Below, piece by piece: positions 28,689 to 39,930 of a stretch of 64,000 bases of DNA. The stretch lies in contig NZ_CP022372.1 in the NCBI RefSeq assembly GCF_002220095.1, positions 1,398,501 through 1,462,500 of the forward strand, read 5' to 3'. Under the pieces are notes generated by a model that made no database searches, was not told the origin of the DNA, and was given only the letters and a program-made list of their open reading frames with translations. The DNA comes from Bosea sp. AS-1 (GTDB taxonomy: Bacteria; Pseudomonadota; Alphaproteobacteria; Rhizobiales; Beijerinckiaceae). The translations under genes were made by a program, and so were the position numbers. Each line of letters opens with the position of its first letter. The stretch's first letter is position 1.

Positions 28689-28756
28689 GGCGGCCGGCAT
28701 ACAGACCCAAAGCCTCACGGGCAAATCGCCGTGAGACAGACGGGTGGCGGCCGGGC

Positions 28757-29281
28757 TCAGCGCTTGCAGGGCTTGCCCATGAAGGAGCCGCAGTCATAGG
28801 GCTGCGAAAGCTGCTCGCGGACCGAATAGTCCTTGCCCTCGAAGGTGTTGACGATGTCGTCGATGCGCCAGCCGCCATTCTCGCGCAGCATCTTGAATGT
28901 GACGACCATCGGCTTGCCGAAGCTGCTGAAATTCGCCAGCACCGTAGCCTTGCCGGCTGCCACGGGGATCGTGTCGAAGTTCAGCTTCTTCACCTCGCCG
29001 TCCTGGCCGTTGATGAACGGGTCGGCACCGATATGCCCCATCTCGCCCGCTTCGTCCTGATAGACGTCGTCGCGCGCGAAGAGGGCGGCAAGGCTCTTGC
29101 TCAGCAGCTTGTCGCGATGGGGCGGGCGCCACGGCGGCGCACCACGGCCGGCGAGCGTCTTGACCGTGATGGCGTAGGCGTCCCTTACCGGCCCGGACGG
29201 CGTCGTGTCGTCGGCCAGGGCAGGGGCGGTCGCAAGCGAGAGGCCGATCGCTGCGCTGCCGATGAGGGTGAGCGTGTGCAT
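28757..29281 (-). CDS. secreted DUF3828-like protein
   Basis: 174 residues. A signal peptide (LIGSAAIGLSLATAPALADD) is followed by a domain with LLSKSLAALFARDD, GHIGADPFINGQDGE and a C-terminal GGWRIDDIVNTFEGKDYSVR typical of NTF2-like DUF3828 proteins. Two cysteines in YDCGSFMGKPCKR may pair. It is probably periplasmic. The family assignment is by eye and tentative. Confidence 0.7.
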   Translation of the reverse strand: MHTLTLIGSAAIGLSLATAPALADDTTPSGPVRDAYAITVKTLAGRGAPPWRPPHRDKLLSKSLAALFARDDVYQDEAGEMGHIGADPFINGQDGEVKKLNFDTIPVAAGKATVLANFSSFGKPMVVTFKMLRENGGWRIDDIVNTFEGKDYSVREQLSQPYDCGSFMGKPCKR

Positions 29282-29371
29282 ATCGAGATTCCGGGCGTTG
29301 GTCTGCGACGGTGAAGCGGGACGGTACCTGCCGATCCGCCTTCGGAGACGGGGCGACGCAGAAGGACGCCG

Positions 29372-30424
29372 CTAGTTCTCGTCCTCGTCATCCTGAAACA
29401 GCCCAAACTGCGCCGTCTCGCGCGTCGGCTCGGGCATGCCGAGGTGGCGGAAGGCGTGCGGCGTCAGCAGGCGGCCTCGCGGTGTGCGCTGGATGAAGCC
29501 CTGCTGCAGCAGGAAGGGCTCGATGATTTCCTCGATCGCGTCGCGCGGCTCGGAAAGCGAGGCGGCGATGGTCTCGATCCCGACCGGGCCACCGCCGAAA
29601 TTGACCGCGACGGTGGTGAGATAGCGCCGGTCCATCTGGTCGAGGCCGATGGCGTCGACATCGAGCAGCGAGAGCGCCTTGTCGGCGACCTTGCGGGTGA
29701 CGATCGGATCACCATCGACGATGGCGAAATCGCGCACGCGCCGGAGCAGGCGCCCGGCGATGCGCGGTGTCCCGCGTGAGCGTTTGGCGATCTCGTTGGC
29801 GCCGTCGTCGGACATCGGCACGCCGAGCACGCGGGCTCCGCGGGAGACGATGCCCTGCAATTCCTCGACCGTATAGAACTGGAGGCGGATCGGGATGCCG
29901 AAGCGGTCGCGCAGCGGCGTGGTCAGCAGACCGGCGCGGGTGGTGGCGCCGACGAGGGTGAATTTGGGCAGGTCGATCTTGACCGAGCGGGCCGCCGGGC
30001 CTTCGCCGATGATCAGGTCGAGCTGATAGTCCTCCATCGCCGGATAGAGGATTTCCTCGACCGCCGGGTTGAGGCGGTGGATCTCGTCGATGAAGAGGAC
30101 GTCGCGCTCCTCGAGATTGGTGAGCTGAGCGGCGAGGTCGCCGGCCTTGGCGATCACCGGGCCGGAGGTCGAGCGGAAATTGACGCCGAGCTCGCGCGCG
30201 ACGATCTGTGCCAGCGTCGTCTTGCCGAGGCCGGGAGGGCCGACGAAGAGGACATGGTCGAGCGCATCGCCGCGGGTGCGGGCGGCGTTGATGAAGACCT
30301 GGAGATTGGCGCGCGCCGCCGCCTGGCCGGTAAAATCGGACAGCGAGAGCGGCCGCAGCGACGATTCGCTGTCGTCGTCGCGGCGCTCGGCCGTCATCAG
30401 TCCGGAGCGTTTTGGATCGCTCAC
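29372..30424 (-). CDS. ruvB: Holliday junction branch migration helicase RuvB
   Basis: 350-residue AAA+ motor. Walker A is [12 protein letters not shown], Walker [12 protein letters not shown], sensor 1 [11 protein letters not shown], the arginine finger lies in [10 protein letters not shown], and a C-terminal winged helix ends [16 protein letters not shown]. It drives branch migration with RuvA. The ATG overlaps the stop of the acetyltransferase gene by 4 bases (ATGA), so the two are translationally coupled. Confidence 0.97.
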   Translation of the reverse strand: MSDPKRSGLMTAERRDDDSESSLRPLSLSDFTGQAAARANLQVFINAARTRGDALDHVLFVGPPGLGKTTLAQIVARELGVNFRSTSGPVIAKAGDLAAQLTNLEERDVLFIDEIHRLNPAVEEILYPAMEDYQLDLIIGEGPAARSVKIDLPKFTLVGATTRAGLLTTPLRDRFGIPIRLQFYTVEELQGIVSRGARVLGVPMSDDGANEIAKRSRGTPRIAGRLLRRVRDFAIVDGDPIVTRKVADKALSLLDVDAIGLDQMDRRYLTTVAVNFGGGPVGIETIAASLSEPRDAIEEIIEPFLLQQGFIQRTPRGRLLTPHAFRHLGMPEPTRETAQFGLFQDDEDEN

Positions 30425-30918
30425 AGCGCGATCTCCAGCTCGATGGCGTCGTGGATCGGAATGTCCTTGTATCCCGTCTTGATGATGGTCGGCACGACCG
30501 AGCGATAAGCGTCGATCGCTTCCAGATAAAGCCCCGAGAGGCGGAAGCCGCGACGCTGATAGAAGGTCAGTCCCGGCATGTTGTCGTTGGTCAGCATGGC
30601 CTTGAGGCGGAGCGCGCCCGCCGCGCGTGCCGCGTCGATCACCGCATCGAGCATGCGGATCGCGACGCCTTCGCCGGGCCGCAGCGAATGCAGCGCGCAG
30701 AGATAGGCCGTCTCGCCGCGCTTGGTCCAGCTCGCCAGCGCGGCCGTGCGCCCGCTGGGCTCGTAGAGGCCGAGGGCATCGATCTCCGCGACGTCGTAGA
30801 CATGGAGGTCGATCATCATGCGGTGCGAGCCCCAGGCCGCCATCATGATCTTGAGAAGCTCGCCCTTGTCGGCGACGACGCGCAGTTCGAGATCGCCCGG
30901 GTCGATCCCGGCGGTCAC
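30421..30918 (-). CDS. GNAT-family N-acetyltransferase coupled between ruvA and ruvB
   Basis: 165 residues. The acetyl-CoA-binding region is [20 protein letters not shown], followed by the C-terminal [20 protein letters not shown] typical of GNAT motif B. The start is GTG 30918, overlapping the ruvA stop (GTGA). The stop overlaps the ruvB start. The substrate is unknown; it could be a small molecule or a protein. The position forces coexpression with RuvAB. Confidence 0.82.
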   Translation of the reverse strand: MTAGIDPGDLELRVVADKGELLKIMMAAWGSHRMMIDLHVYDVAEIDALGLYEPSGRTAALASWTKRGETAYLCALHSLRPGEGVAIRMLDAVIDAARAAGALRLKAMLTNDNMPGLTFYQRRGFRLSGLYLEAIDAYRSVVPTIIKTGYKDIPIHDAIELEIAL

Positions 30919-31532
30919 TTCGCCAGCTCCTTGAGGCCGAGCTTGATCAGCTGCGCCGTGCCGGCTCCATCGCCCGCGGCCTTTGCCGCAGCCGCGACGG
31001 CCGCGACCGCCTGTGCCTGCGGGTAACCGAGATTGGCGAGCGCCGAGACGGCATCGGCCACCGGCTGCGGCAGCTTCCTGTCCTCCAAGGCGCCGGAAAG
31101 CTGGGCGAGGCTCGGATCGACATGGCCGAAGGCCGGCGCCTTGTCCTTGAGTTCCGCGCACAGGCGCTGCGCCAGCTTGGGGCCGACGCCGGGCGCGCGG
31201 GCGATCGCCGCCTTGTCGTTGGTGGCGATCGCGGTGGCGAGGCCGCCCGGATCGAGCGTCGAGAGGATGGCAAGCGCGACCTTGGCGCCGACACCCTGCA
31301 CGACCTGCATCAGCCGGAACCAGTCGCGTTCGGTGTCCGACATGAAGCCGTAGAGGCGGATCGCATCCTCGCGGACATGAGTCTCGATCGAGAGCACCGC
31401 GGCTTCGCCCGGGCTGGGCAGGCGCTGCAGCGTGCGCGACGAGCACTGCACGACATAGCCGACGCCCTGCACGTCGATGATGACGTGGTCCTCGCCATAG
31501 GAATCGATCAGGCCCTTGAGCTTGCCGATCAT
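30915..31532 (-). CDS. ruvA: Holliday junction DNA-binding protein RuvA
   Basis: 205 residues in three domains: OB fold ([20 protein letters not shown]), helix-hairpin-helix domain ([20 protein letters not shown] and [19 protein letters not shown]) and the C-terminal domain that contacts RuvB ([19 protein letters not shown]). It forms tetramers on four-way junctions. It lies 25 bases after ruvC. Confidence 0.96.
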   Translation of the reverse strand: MIGKLKGLIDSYGEDHVIIDVQGVGYVVQCSSRTLQRLPSPGEAAVLSIETHVREDAIRLYGFMSDTERDWFRLMQVVQGVGAKVALAILSTLDPGGLATAIATNDKAAIARAPGVGPKLAQRLCAELKDKAPAFGHVDPSLAQLSGALEDRKLPQPVADAVSALANLGYPQAQAVAAVAAAAKAAGDGAGTAQLIKLGLKELAK

Positions 31533-31557
31533 GATGTCGTTCCCCCGGCCAGCACGC

Positions 31558-32073
31558 TCAGCCCGCCACGCGCATCTGCGCGACCAAAGCCCTCATGCCG
31601 CGATGCTGGGCGTGACAGATCGCGACGGCGAGTGCGTCCGCCGCATCGGCGGAGCTGGTCTCGGCCTTCGGCAGCAGCACGCGGATCATCGCCTGAACCT
31701 GCTTCTTGTCGGCATGGCCGACGCCGACCACCGTCTTCTTGACGAGATTGGCAGCGTATTCGGCGACGCTGAGGCCGGCGAGCGACGGCACCACCAATGC
31801 GATCCCGCGAGCCTGGCCGAGCTTCAGCGCCGATTGCGGGTCGCGGTTGACGAAGGTTTCCTCCACCGCGGCCTCGTGCGGCTTGTGCGCGGCGATCACC
31901 TTTCCGATCCCCTCATGGAGCTGGCGCAGGCGCTCGCCGAGCGAGAGATTGCCGTCGCTCTCGATGCAGCCACAGGCGAGGAAGGAGAGCTTGCTGCCTT
32001 CCGAGACGACGACGCCCCAGCCGGTCTTGCGGAGGCCGGGGTCGATGCCGAGGATGCGAATCGCAGGTGCCAT
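31558..32073 (-). CDS. ruvC: crossover junction endodeoxyribonuclease RuvC
   Basis: 171-residue RNase H-fold resolvase. Acidic catalytic residues sit in [14 protein letters not shown] (first Asp), [20 protein letters not shown] (Glu) and the C-terminal [15 protein letters not shown] (Asp pair). It cuts Holliday junctions produced by RecA and positioned by RuvAB. It is the first gene of ruvC-ruvA-GNAT-ruvB and divergent from the TauE-like gene. Confidence 0.96.
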   Translation of the reverse strand: MAPAIRILGIDPGLRKTGWGVVVSEGSKLSFLACGCIESDGNLSLGERLRQLHEGIGKVIAAHKPHEAAVEETFVNRDPQSALKLGQARGIALVVPSLAGLSVAEYAANLVKKTVVGVGHADKKQVQAMIRVLLPKAETSSADAADALAVAICHAQHRGMRALVAQMRVAG

Positions 32074-32226
32074 AACGCGCCCAACCTAGCGGATGTTTCG
32101 GATTTGTCCCGCGCGGAACCGGGACGGAGATGAATTCCCCTCATCGATTTCATCAAAAAGGAAAGCTGTTCTTGCGCCGGACCGGCGGGCATGGTTCGCC
32201 GGATCAGCTTCCCACCTGTCGAGACC

Positions 32227-33006
32227 ATGCCGTACAGCCTCTCTTCGTTCATGCCCGGCCTCACGAGCGAGGCGACCGCCGTGTTGCTGGGGGCGACGCT
32301 GCTCGGCGGGTTGGTGCGCGGCTTCACCGGTTTCGGCTTCGCGATGGTGTTCATGCCGCTCGCCTCGATGGTGCTCGGGCCGGTGGCGGCGCTGGGGTTG
32401 ATCTGGTTCATCGATCTGCCCTTCGCCCTGCCGATCGCGGCGCGCAGCGCCAGGCGGGCGGAGTGGGCCGAAATCCTGCCGCTGCTGCTGACGGCGACGC
32501 TGGCCTTGCCTGTCGGCGTCTGGCTCCTGACTTGGCTCGACCGCGCGACGATGCGCTGGATCCTCGCCCTGCTGGTGCTCGCGGCCGTGGCGCTGATGGC
32601 GTCTGGCTGGCGCTATCACGGGCGCCCGAGCGTGCCGCTCTCGCTCGGGGTCGGTGGGCTGTCGGGTCTGTGCAATGGCATGGCCTCGATCGGCGGCATG
32701 CCGCTCGCGGTGTTCTGGCTCGGCGCGCAGCGCAATGACCGCCACAAGACGCGGGCGAACATGCAGACCTTCTTCGGTCTCTCGACGCTGGTCAGCGGCA
32801 CCGTCCTGTGGTGGAAGGGCATCCTGACGCTGGGCGCGCTGGTGATGGCGGTGCCGCTCTTCGCGATCTACGGTGCCGGACTCTGGGCCGGCACGCATGG
32901 CTACCGGCTCGCCTCCGAACAGACCTTCCGGCGCGGCGCCTATCTGCTGATCTTCCTCAGCGCCTTGTTCAGCCTGCCGCTCTGGGACGGGCTGCTGGGG
33001 CGGTAG
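32227..33006 (+). CDS. TauE/SafE-family membrane permease
   Basis: 259 residues with about eight membrane helices. The first repeat begins LLGATLLGGLVRGFTGFGFA, a classic TauE/SafE signature; the second repeat has GGLSGLCNGMASIGGMPLAV. The family exports sulfite, sulfoacetate or other small anions; the substrate here is unknown. ATG 32227 is chosen by topology, and ATG 32191 would add 12 residues. Neither has a strong ribosome site. It is the only plus-strand gene between cpoB and the ArsR cassette. Confidence 0.82.
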   Translation: MPYSLSSFMPGLTSEATAVLLGATLLGGLVRGFTGFGFAMVFMPLASMVLGPVAALGLIWFIDLPFALPIAARSARRAEWAEILPLLLTATLALPVGVWLLTWLDRATMRWILALLVLAAVALMASGWRYHGRPSVPLSLGVGGLSGLCNGMASIGGMPLAVFWLGAQRNDRHKTRANMQTFFGLSTLVSGTVLWWKGILTLGALVMAVPLFAIYGAGLWAGTHGYRLASEQTFRRGAYLLIFLSALFSLPLWDGLLGR

Positions 33007-33015
33007 GAAACCGCG

Positions 33016-33047
33016 CCGTCATGGCGTCGCTGTGCTCGCGATGACGG
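33016..33047. repeat. short palindromic element between TauE and yebC genes
   Basis: CCGTCATGGCG (33016-33026) faces CGCGATGACGG (33037-33047), an inverted repeat with one mismatch. It lies between two convergent stops and could act as a weak terminator. The GTCAT...ATGAC ends resemble the elements at 41304 and 51944. Confidence 0.5.
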
Positions 33048-33060
33048 TGGATGAGCTGGT

Positions 33061-33807
33061 TCAGGCGCTCAGCTTCGCCATGATGTCGTCGGCGATCTCG
33101 AAATTGGCGAAGACGTTCTGGACGTCGTCGTCATTGTCGAGGGCTTCCATCAGCCGCATCATCGAAGCCGCCTTCTCCTCGTCGAGCGGGGCGGTGGTGG
33201 TCGGCCGCCAGACCGGCTTGGCAGAGGCCGGGGCGCCGAGCGCCGCTTCGAGCGCCTTGGAAACCTCGTTCAGGCTGTCGAAGGCGCAGAGAATGGTATG
33301 GCCGTTCTCGTCCGAGATGACATCGTCGGCGCCGGCCTCGATCGCCGCTTCCATCACCTTGTCGGCGTCGCCCGCTTCCGGCGGATAGCTGATCTCGCCG
33401 ACGCGGTTGAACATGAAGGAGACGGAGTTGCTTTCGCCCAGCGCGCCGCCCGATTTGGTGAAGTAGGAGCGCACGGCGGAGGCCGTGCGGTTGCGGTTGT
33501 CGGTCAGCGCCTCGACGATGACGGCGGCGCCGCCGGGCCCATAGCCCTCGTAGCGGACCTCGTCATAGTTGTCGCCTTCGCCGCCGGCGGCCTTGTTGAT
33601 GGCGCGCTGGATGTTGTCCTTCGGCATGTTCTCGGCGCGCGCGGCGAGCACTGCCATGCGCAGGCGCGGGTTCATGTTGATGTCGGGCATGCCCATCTTG
33701 GCGGCGACGGTGATTTCGCGGGCCAGTTTCGAGAACAGCTTGGAGCGCACCGCATCCTGCTTGCCCTTGCGGTGCATGATGTTCTTGAACTGTGAATGGC
33801 CGGCCAT
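33061..33807 (-). CDS. yebC: YebC/PmpR family protein
   Basis: 248 residues. The family start [20 protein letters not shown] and the segments [20 protein letters not shown] and NDEDVQ-like [11 protein letters not shown] (C-terminal) are evident. YebC proteins are now linked to relief of ribosome stalling at proline stretches and were earlier annotated as transcription factors. It lies between the ymdB-like gene and ruvC in the minus-strand order. Confidence 0.93.
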   Translation of the reverse strand: MAGHSQFKNIMHRKGKQDAVRSKLFSKLAREITVAAKMGMPDINMNPRLRMAVLAARAENMPKDNIQRAINKAAGGEGDNYDEVRYEGYGPGGAAVIVEALTDNRNRTASAVRSYFTKSGGALGESNSVSFMFNRVGEISYPPEAGDADKVMEAAIEAGADDVISDENGHTILCAFDSLNEVSKALEAALGAPASAKPVWRPTTTAPLDEEKAASMMRLMEALDNDDDVQNVFANFEIADDIMAKLSA

Positions 33808-33908
33808 GGGAGCTCGTTACCTTCGAAGGTTGCGGCGGAAACTGCTGGAAGGCGGCCTTATAGGCGCCGCCTCCCGCTCCGTGCAAGACGGGGGAGGGGG
33901 TGGTGTCG

Positions 33909-34733
33909 TCAGGAAATCCAGGGTTCCGGCATGGCCTGGCTGAGATGAGGGCCGATCCGGACCGCCCAGACCGCCTTGGCCAAGCCGGTCGCGTCGTCGA
34001 TCTCGACGGCGACGCCCGACAGCGTGCCTTCGCCCGTCGACGGCTCGAGTCGTGCGCCCGGCACTTTCTGCAGGAAGCGGCGCACCGGTTCGTCCTTCTG
34101 CATACCGAGCACGGAATCATAGTCGCCGCACATGCCGGCATCGGACTGGAAGGCCGTGCCGCCGGGCAGAATACGCGTGTCGGATGTCGGTGCATGGGTG
34201 TGCGTGCCGACGACGAGGCTGGCGCGGCCGTCGAGGAAATAGGCCATCGCCTGCTTTTCGCTGGTGGCTTCGGCATGGACGTCGACGATGACGGCATCCG
34301 CCACCTCGCCGAGCGGGCAGGCGGCCAGTTCGCGCTCGACGGCGGCGAAGGGATCGTCGAGCGGGTCCATGAAGAGCCGGCCCATGACGTTGACGACAAG
34401 GACGCGGGCGCCGTTGCGCGCCTCGATCACCGCCGCACCCCGGCCGGGCGTGCCGGGCGGGTAGTTGGCCGGGCGGATCAACCGGTCCTGCCGCTCGATG
34501 AAGACGAGGGCTTCGCGCTGGTCCCAGGAATGGTTGCCGAGCGTCACGACATCGGCGCCGGCGGCGAGGATCTCGTCGCAGATCGCCTCGGTGATGCCGA
34601 AGCCGCCGGCGGAATTCTCGCCGTTGATGACGACACAGTCGAGCTTCCAGGCCTCGCGCAGACTGGGCAGGCGTTCCTGAACCGCGATCCGGCCGGGGCG
34701 GCCGACGATGTCACCGAGGAAGAGAAGACGCAT
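33909..34733 (-). CDS. TIGR00282 family metallophosphoesterase (YmdB-like)
   Basis: 274 residues. The dinuclear metal site is visible in MRLLFLGDIVGRPGR, VVINGENSAGGFGI, TLGNHSWD and VVGTHTHAPTSDTRIL. The YmdB homologue in Bacillus hydrolyses 2',3'-cyclic nucleotides. ATG 34733 fits the conserved N-terminus; the longer frame runs toward ygfA. It lies between ygfA and yebC. Confidence 0.9.
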   Translation of the reverse strand: MRLLFLGDIVGRPGRIAVQERLPSLREAWKLDCVVINGENSAGGFGITEAICDEILAAGADVVTLGNHSWDQREALVFIERQDRLIRPANYPPGTPGRGAAVIEARNGARVLVVNVMGRLFMDPLDDPFAAVERELAACPLGEVADAVIVDVHAEATSEKQAMAYFLDGRASLVVGTHTHAPTSDTRILPGGTAFQSDAGMCGDYDSVLGMQKDEPVRRFLQKVPGARLEPSTGEGTLSGVAVEIDDATGLAKAVWAVRIGPHLSQAMPEPWIS

Positions 34734-34788
34734 GAAACCGATCCGCGAGCTGTGAAGGCTTTCTCCCTCGCGCGAAGGAGCGCGGGAA

Positions 34789-35376
34789 TCAACCGCAGCG
34801 AATGGTTTCGCGCTCGGTGACGATCCAGTCGAGCGGCCGATCATGCGGCTCCTGCGGCACGGCGTCGATCTCCTGCGCCGCGTAGGCGATGCCGATGCTT
34901 ATGGTCGGCCCCAGCTCGGAGAGGGCGCGGTCGTAATAGCCCTTGCCGTAGCCGATGCGATAGCCGCGCCGGTCGAAGGCGGCGAGCGGGACGATGAGGA
35001 TGCGCGGGGAGACCTCGGGCTGCTCGGGCGCCGGAACGAGCGTGCCGAAGCCGCCGGGTACGATCGGCTCATAGGGCGCCCAGCGACGAAAGATCATGCG
35101 CCTAGCGACGATGGCGGGCAGGCCGAGTGGCAGGCCGCGCCGATGCAGCTCTTCCAGGATCGGGCGGGGGTCGGCCTCGGAACGCATCGGCCAATAGGCA
35201 GAAACCGGGCCGGCGGCGTCTTTCCAGACGGGCAGGGCAAGCACCCGGGCAGCGATCTCGGGATCCCATTCGAGCCGATCGTCGATCTCCAGCGCATCGC
35301 GGCGGGCGAGCGCCTGCGCGCGCAACGCCGCCTTCTGGGGGGAGGGCGTGGCGGGCGTATCCAGGATCGTCGTCAT
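34789..35376 (-). CDS. ygfA: 5-formyltetrahydrofolate cyclo-ligase
   Basis: 195 residues. ATP- and folate-binding motifs include AYWPMRSEADPRPILEELHR, LIVPLAAFDRRGYRIGYGKG and YYDRALSELG. It converts 5-formyl-THF to 5,10-methenyl-THF. ATG 35376 is chosen: the longer frame would translate through the 6S RNA gene, which ends only 7 bases upstream. The 6S RNA-ygfA linkage is a widespread arrangement and suggests ygfA is read from the 6S RNA transcript. Confidence 0.93.
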   Translation of the reverse strand: MTTILDTPATPSPQKAALRAQALARRDALEIDDRLEWDPEIAARVLALPVWKDAAGPVSAYWPMRSEADPRPILEELHRRGLPLGLPAIVARRMIFRRWAPYEPIVPGGFGTLVPAPEQPEVSPRILIVPLAAFDRRGYRIGYGKGYYDRALSELGPTISIGIAYAAQEIDAVPQEPHDRPLDWIVTERETIRCG

Positions 35377-35383
35377 GAAGGCT

Positions 35384-35541
35384 GCGGAGCCACCTCGGCC
35401 GTGGAGTTTTGAATCCCGGGACACCTACTAAAGTAGGTGGGCGCCGTGTGTCCGGTTCCGATGGATCCGGTCAGGGACAGCTCCCTAGGGAGTCGTATGG
35501 GCCCGGGGAATGCTGTCTCTCACGCACCAGGCAGCCCCGCT
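35384..35541 (-). ncRNA. ssrS: 6S RNA
   Basis: A gene-free stretch directly upstream of ygfA on the same strand. On the minus strand the 5' arm GCGGGGCTGCC (35540-35530) pairs fully, with wobbles, with the 3' arm GGTGGCTCCGC (35394-35384), giving a closing stem about 157 bases apart. Inside is a short hairpin ACCTAC/GTAGGT (about 35422-35438), as expected in the 3' side of the central bubble, and a terminal helix. 6S RNA binds RNA polymerase by mimicking an open promoter. The ends are approximate. The upstream CCTACATTGT (35558-35549) may be the -10 region. Confidence 0.82.
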
Positions 35542-35707
35542 TCGACAATGTAGGGAAGAGGCCGGCAAAGCGCCAGAGGCGTTTTCATGGTTGCTCCCCG
35601 AATTTCGCAGCCGGCCCATGAAGTTGTCCATATTTTGGCCGCGGTGCGCGGATGTTATAGTCGCGTGCGCGACAGTTTCAGTTTCAGCTAAGGACCGCTT
35701 GCTTCAG

Positions 35708-36643
35708 ATGCCTGGCTCTTCCCTTGCCCGCTTCCTCGTTCGTCCGGCGTGGCCGGCGCTCGCGCTCGCTGCGGGGCTGATCGGCGCCACGGTGCCGGCT
35801 TTCGCGCAGGATGCCGCCGATTTGCTGGTGCGCACCACACGGCTCGAAAACCAGATGCGCCAGATGGCTGGCCAGATCGAGCAGCTCCAGTTCGAGAACA
35901 AGCGGCTGACTGATCAGCTCAGCCGCTTCCAGCAGGACGTCGATTTCCGCCTGAACGAAAAGGGCGGTGGCGGCCGTCCCTCTGCCGGTTCAGCGCCGCC
36001 GCCCGCCAACCCGCCCGCAGGCGGCACGCCGCAGCGGCAGCGCCGCGGCGATGCCTTCGACCCCACGACGCAGCAGGGCGCCGCCGGCGCGCCGCAGCAA
36101 CTCGGCGGCGGAATCACCGGCATCATCGAGGATGATTATGCCGGTGGTCCGGCAAGCGGCCAGCCGCTCGACCTGCAGGGCGTCGGGCGTCCGGTGCAGC
36201 AGGGTGCAGTGGCCGCCGGTCCGCGTGGCCAGAGCGTTGCCGCCGCGAGCGGCCCCGCGACGGCCAAGGAGGCCTATGATTCCGCCTATTCGGCGCTCCA
36301 GCGCCGGGCCTATGAGCAGGCCGAGATGGGCTTCCGGCAATTCCTGCAGAGCTATCCGCGTGACCGGCTCGCGGTCGACGCCACCTATTGGCTCGGCGAA
36401 AGCTATATGCAACGCCAGCGCTATCGGGAGGCTGCGGAGCAGTTCCTGAAGATCTCGAAGGAATCACCACGCTCGGCCAAGGCGCCGGACAGCCTGCTCA
36501 GGCTCGGCATGGCCTTGAACGGGCTCGGCGCCAAGGAGCAGGCCTGTGCGACCTATGCCAAGGTCGGCATCGATTACCCGCAGGCCTCGAGCGCCGTGCG
36601 CAATGCCGTCAGCCGCGAGCGGCGGCGCTCCGGCTGCGCTTGA
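35708..36643 (+). CDS. cpoB: cell division coordinator CpoB (tol-pal system protein YbgF)
   Basis: 311 residues. A signal peptide (ALALAAGLIGATVPAFAQDA) is followed by a trimerising coiled coil (LENQMRQMAGQIEQLQFENK), a Pro/Gly-rich linker (about 85-185) and C-terminal TPR repeats (YDSAYSALQRRAYEQAEMGF, YWLGESYMQRQRYREAAEQF). It is periplasmic and couples Tol-Pal to peptidoglycan synthesis. A -10-like TTATAGT (about 35652) precedes it. The stop overlaps the tilS start codon. It is split from pal by about 15 kb. Confidence 0.92.
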   Translation: MPGSSLARFLVRPAWPALALAAGLIGATVPAFAQDAADLLVRTTRLENQMRQMAGQIEQLQFENKRLTDQLSRFQQDVDFRLNEKGGGGRPSAGSAPPPANPPAGGTPQRQRRGDAFDPTTQQGAAGAPQQLGGGITGIIEDDYAGGPASGQPLDLQGVGRPVQQGAVAAGPRGQSVAAASGPATAKEAYDSAYSALQRRAYEQAEMGFRQFLQSYPRDRLAVDATYWLGESYMQRQRYREAAEQFLKISKESPRSAKAPDSLLRLGMALNGLGAKEQACATYAKVGIDYPQASSAVRNAVSRERRRSGCA

Positions 36644-37695
36644 GCGCGGTTCGCCCCCTCGACGTCTCCGCGACGCCGGTCTCGCCCGTCGAGGCCGGCG
36701 TTGTCTTTGACGGGCTCGCGGGCGAGTCGGGGTTGCTCGTGGCCATCTCGGGTGGACCGGATTCCGTCGCGCTGTTGGCATTGCTGGCCGATTGGGCCAG
36801 GGGGCCGGGCCGGCCTCCGCTTCATGCCGCGACCGTGGATCATGGATTGCGCCCCGAAGCCGCGGCCGAGGCCGAGCGGGTCGCGGAGCTCTGTGCCAGG
36901 CTCGGAGTCCCTCATGCGACCTTGCGGTGGGCCGGGCCGAAACCGGCAACCGGCATTCAGGACGCCGCGCGGCGCGCCCGTTACGACCTCCTCGCGGAGG
37001 AAGCCTTGCGACAGGGGTGCGCGGCCGTCGTCACCGCCCATACGCTCGACGACCAGGCCGAGACCCTGCTGATGCGGCTTGCCCACGGCTCCGGGCCGAG
37101 CGGGCTCACTGGCATGCAGCCACGCTCGCGCCGTGGGGAGGTCCTTATCGTCCGGCCGCTGCTGAGCATCGAGAAAGCACGCCTCGTGGCCACGGCCGAG
37201 GCGCGCGGGCTGCCTTTCGCCCGTGACCCGAGCAATGCCGATCCGCGCTTCGAGCGCGTGCGCTGGCGCGGGCTGGCGCCGTTGCTGGCCGCGCAGGGGC
37301 TCGACGCAGCGCGGCTCGGGCTCCTCGCAGCGCGCATGACGCGGCAGGAGGAGGCCTTGTCGCGACGGGCCGCGGATGTTCTGGCGGCGCGGCGTTCGCC
37401 GAAGGGAGACGACAACGGCCTGCGCCTCGATTTCCGGAGATTGGCGGAGGAGCCGGCGGAGATCGTGTTGCGTGTGCTCGCGCTGGCCCTGCACGAAGTT
37501 GCGCCGGTGGTCGAAAGTTATGGTCGGCTGGAGCGGCTCGAAGCCTGCGGCACGGGGCTGCTTGCCGCGCAGCGGGATGGTTCGGCCATGCGGCGGACAT
37601 TGTCCGGCTGTATCCTGACGCTCGGCCGGGATGGCGTGCTGGCCGTGCGTCAGGAGGGGCAGCGCCGGCGTGGTGTTCACCCTGCGACATCATAA
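36640..37695 (+). CDS. tilS: tRNA(Ile)-lysidine synthetase TilS
   Basis: 351 residues. The PP-loop ATP site SGGPDSVALLALLADW is at about residue 37, followed by ATVDHGLRPEAAAEAERV and TAHTLDDQAETLLMRL. TilS converts C34 of the AUA-reading tRNA(Ile) to lysidine. The start is TTG 36640, overlapping the cpoB stop (TTGA); no ATG or GTG lies between it and the PP-loop. The C-terminal part is shorter than in E. coli, as is common in alphaproteobacteria. Confidence 0.9.
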   Translation: MSAVRPLDVSATPVSPVEAGVVFDGLAGESGLLVAISGGPDSVALLALLADWARGPGRPPLHAATVDHGLRPEAAAEAERVAELCARLGVPHATLRWAGPKPATGIQDAARRARYDLLAEEALRQGCAAVVTAHTLDDQAETLLMRLAHGSGPSGLTGMQPRSRRGEVLIVRPLLSIEKARLVATAEARGLPFARDPSNADPRFERVRWRGLAPLLAAQGLDAARLGLLAARMTRQEEALSRRAADVLAARRSPKGDDNGLRLDFRRLAEEPAEIVLRVLALALHEVAPVVESYGRLERLEACGTGLLAAQRDGSAMRRTLSGCILTLGRDGVLAVRQEGQRRRGVHPATS

Positions 37696-37818
37696 TACCG
37701 CGACATCGCGGGTTTCGCTTGCGTTTCCCTTGGCAAGGAGGCGCGCCGCACCTAAATTGCTATCGAGTGAAATCCAGGCCTTATCCGGTTGGTCCCGGCA
37801 GGCCCGATCGGACTGGTG

Positions 37819-39744
<1,926 letters not shown>

Positions 39745-39770
39745 GCGGTTTCGTTCAGATGGACATAAAG

Positions 39771-39792
39771 GCGGCCTTCGGGCCGCTTTTTT
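39771..39792 (+). terminator. terminator after ftsH
   Basis: The stem GCGGCC/GGCCGC with a stable TTCG loop (39771-39786) is followed by six T, 27 bases past the ftsH stop. Confidence 0.9.
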
Positions 39793-39930
39793 ATTTGGGC
39801 GTCGGCTTTCGCGATCGGACGTCATTTCGGCCCTGTCACGCTCCGTCATAATTTGTGAGAAGGCGGAAAGGTTTTTTGGCTATAGAAACACGCAAAATCG
39901 GGCGCAGATCGCCCCTCGGATCGAGACGAT

